DNA from: Oscillibacter sp.
GTDB taxonomy: Bacteria > Bacillota > Clostridia > Oscillospirales > Oscillospiraceae
Direction: 5' to 3'
DNA length: 5,771 nucleotides
Assembly: GCA_020025415.1 (NCBI GenBank)
Contig: JAHHSB010000087.1
Location: 1 to 5,771, forward strand
Positions 5,475-5,771 of this stretch are shown in pieces. Position 1 is the first letter of the stretch; the number at the start of each line of letters is the position of its first letter. The notes under the pieces were generated by a model. It did no database searches. It was not told the origin of the DNA and saw nothing but the letters and a program-made list of their open reading frames with translations. The translations under genes were made by a program, and so were the position numbers.

Positions 5475-5771
5475 ATGACTGTTACAACGGATACCAAGGA
5501 CCTGAAACAAGAAAAATCGGGACGCCTGCCCGGCGAGGTGGTGGAGACCTATGTCCAGCCCTTGCCCGGCGAGGTGGTGGAAACTTACCGCCGTCCGGAA
5601 CCCCTGCCCAGGCAGGCCCCGCTCCCCGCTCCCCCGCGGGAGGAGCCGCCGCCCAAGCGCCGGCACAAGGCGCTGCTGGTGACCCTGGCTGTGGTGGGCC
5701 TGTTGGCCCTGGGGGCGCTGGGAGCCACGGCGGGCTGGCTGCTTGCCCAACCCCGGGAGGAAGAGAAGCCC
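5475..5771 (+). CDS. N-terminal part of a single-pass membrane protein, possibly HtrA-like serine protease (truncated by window)
   Basis: An open frame of 99 codons begins at the ATG at 5475, 7 nt after the kinase stop, and runs off the window. It is not a complete gene here. TGAGG (5465-5469), overlapping the kinase stop codon, serves as a weak ribosome site, and the close spacing suggests translational coupling. The visible part is a hydrophilic, proline-rich cytoplasmic tail (1-60), a basic stop KRRHK (61-65), and one strong transmembrane helix (about 66-91), followed by REEEKP on the outer face. The tail carries an exact-core 12-residue duplication at 18-41. A cytoplasmic low-complexity tail plus one helix, directly after a regulator-kinase pair, is the usual start of membrane-anchored HtrA/DegP-type (S1C) proteases in Firmicutes. 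No protease residue is in view, so that function is inference. A LytR-CpsA-Psr protein or a regulator-associated membrane protein would look similar here. Confidence 0.75.
   Translation, partial: MTVTTDTKDLKQEKSGRLPGEVVETYVQPLPGEVVETYRRPEPLPRQAPLPAPPREEPPPKRRHKALLVTLAVVGLLALGALGATAGWLLAQPREEEKP
5526..5597 (+). repeat. 36-bp in-frame tandem duplication (12-residue LPGEVVETY repeat)
   Basis: Two adjacent 36-bp units (5526-5561 and 5562-5597) encode LPGEVVETYVQP and LPGEVVETYRRP. Nine leading residues and the final Pro are identical. At DNA level, TGCCCGGCGAGGTGGTGGA is identical in both copies (5527-5545 and 5563-5581), while flanking synonymous sites differ (GAGACCTAT against GAAACTTAC). The duplication has therefore begun to diverge while keeping the peptide. 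It lies in the predicted cytoplasmic tail, ahead of the transmembrane helix. Confidence 0.9.

Noticed and set aside
5526..5597. LPGEV repeats as sortase sorting signals.
   Set aside because: They are N-terminal to the transmembrane helix, on the cytoplasmic side, and lack the C-terminal hydrophobic-charged tail that sorting signals require.

Overview
The window looks like chromosomal DNA from a spore-forming member of the Clostridia. A GC-rich gut member of the Oscillospiraceae (Flavonifractor/Lawsonibacter/Oscillibacter-like) is my best guess. This rests on a canonical SpoIID sporulation lytic transglycosylase, strong AGGAGG-type ribosome binding sites, coding DNA that is about 60% GC by eye, and AT-rich intergenic promoters with good -10 boxes. 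No single gene fixes the genus. I see no mobile element, CRISPR array, rRNA or tRNA gene, and no convincing rho-independent terminator.

Layout. (1) Bases 1-815, minus strand: an unrecognised polytopic membrane protein with about 8 predicted helices, whose 3' end lies outside the window. (2) Bases 816-975: a compact divergent intergenic region. It holds a SigA-type promoter for the membrane protein, a SigA-like candidate for the plus strand, and a better-fitting SigE-type promoter directly in front of spoIID. (3) 976-1977: spoIID. (4) 1978-2079: an AT-rich gap with a SigA-like promoter and an exact tandem duplication of the Shine-Dalgarno sequence. (5) 2080-3186: an exported protein joining a copper-amine-oxidase-N-like domain to what looks like a polysaccharide deacetylase fold without its catalytic residues. 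(6) 3187-3293: an AT-rich gap with a perfect TATAAT box. (7) 3294-4001, 4031-5467 and 5475-end: a tightly spaced operon of an OmpR/PhoB-family response regulator, its membrane histidine kinase, and a truncated single-pass membrane protein whose domain order suggests an HtrA-like serine protease.

How the genes may work together. SpoIID acts on septal peptidoglycan in the mother cell during engulfment, and the SigE-like promoter fits that. The gene after it encodes an exported protein with a cell-wall-associated fold but apparently no catalysis, so it is more likely a binding or scaffold protein than an enzyme. It has its own vegetative-type promoter and need not be a sporulation gene. The two-component system and the anchored protein look like an envelope-sensing unit: an extracytoplasmic sensor, a DNA-binding regulator and possibly a surface quality-control protease. 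The shared envelope theme is real, but a functional link across the promoter boundaries is inference only.

The window is mostly ordinary Clostridia chromosome. The points most worth a second look are the catalytically degenerate deacetylase-like protein, the crowded divergent promoter with a SigE signature, the His-to-Cys change in SpoIID's presumed metal site, and the 12-residue duplication in the cytoplasmic tail of the last protein.
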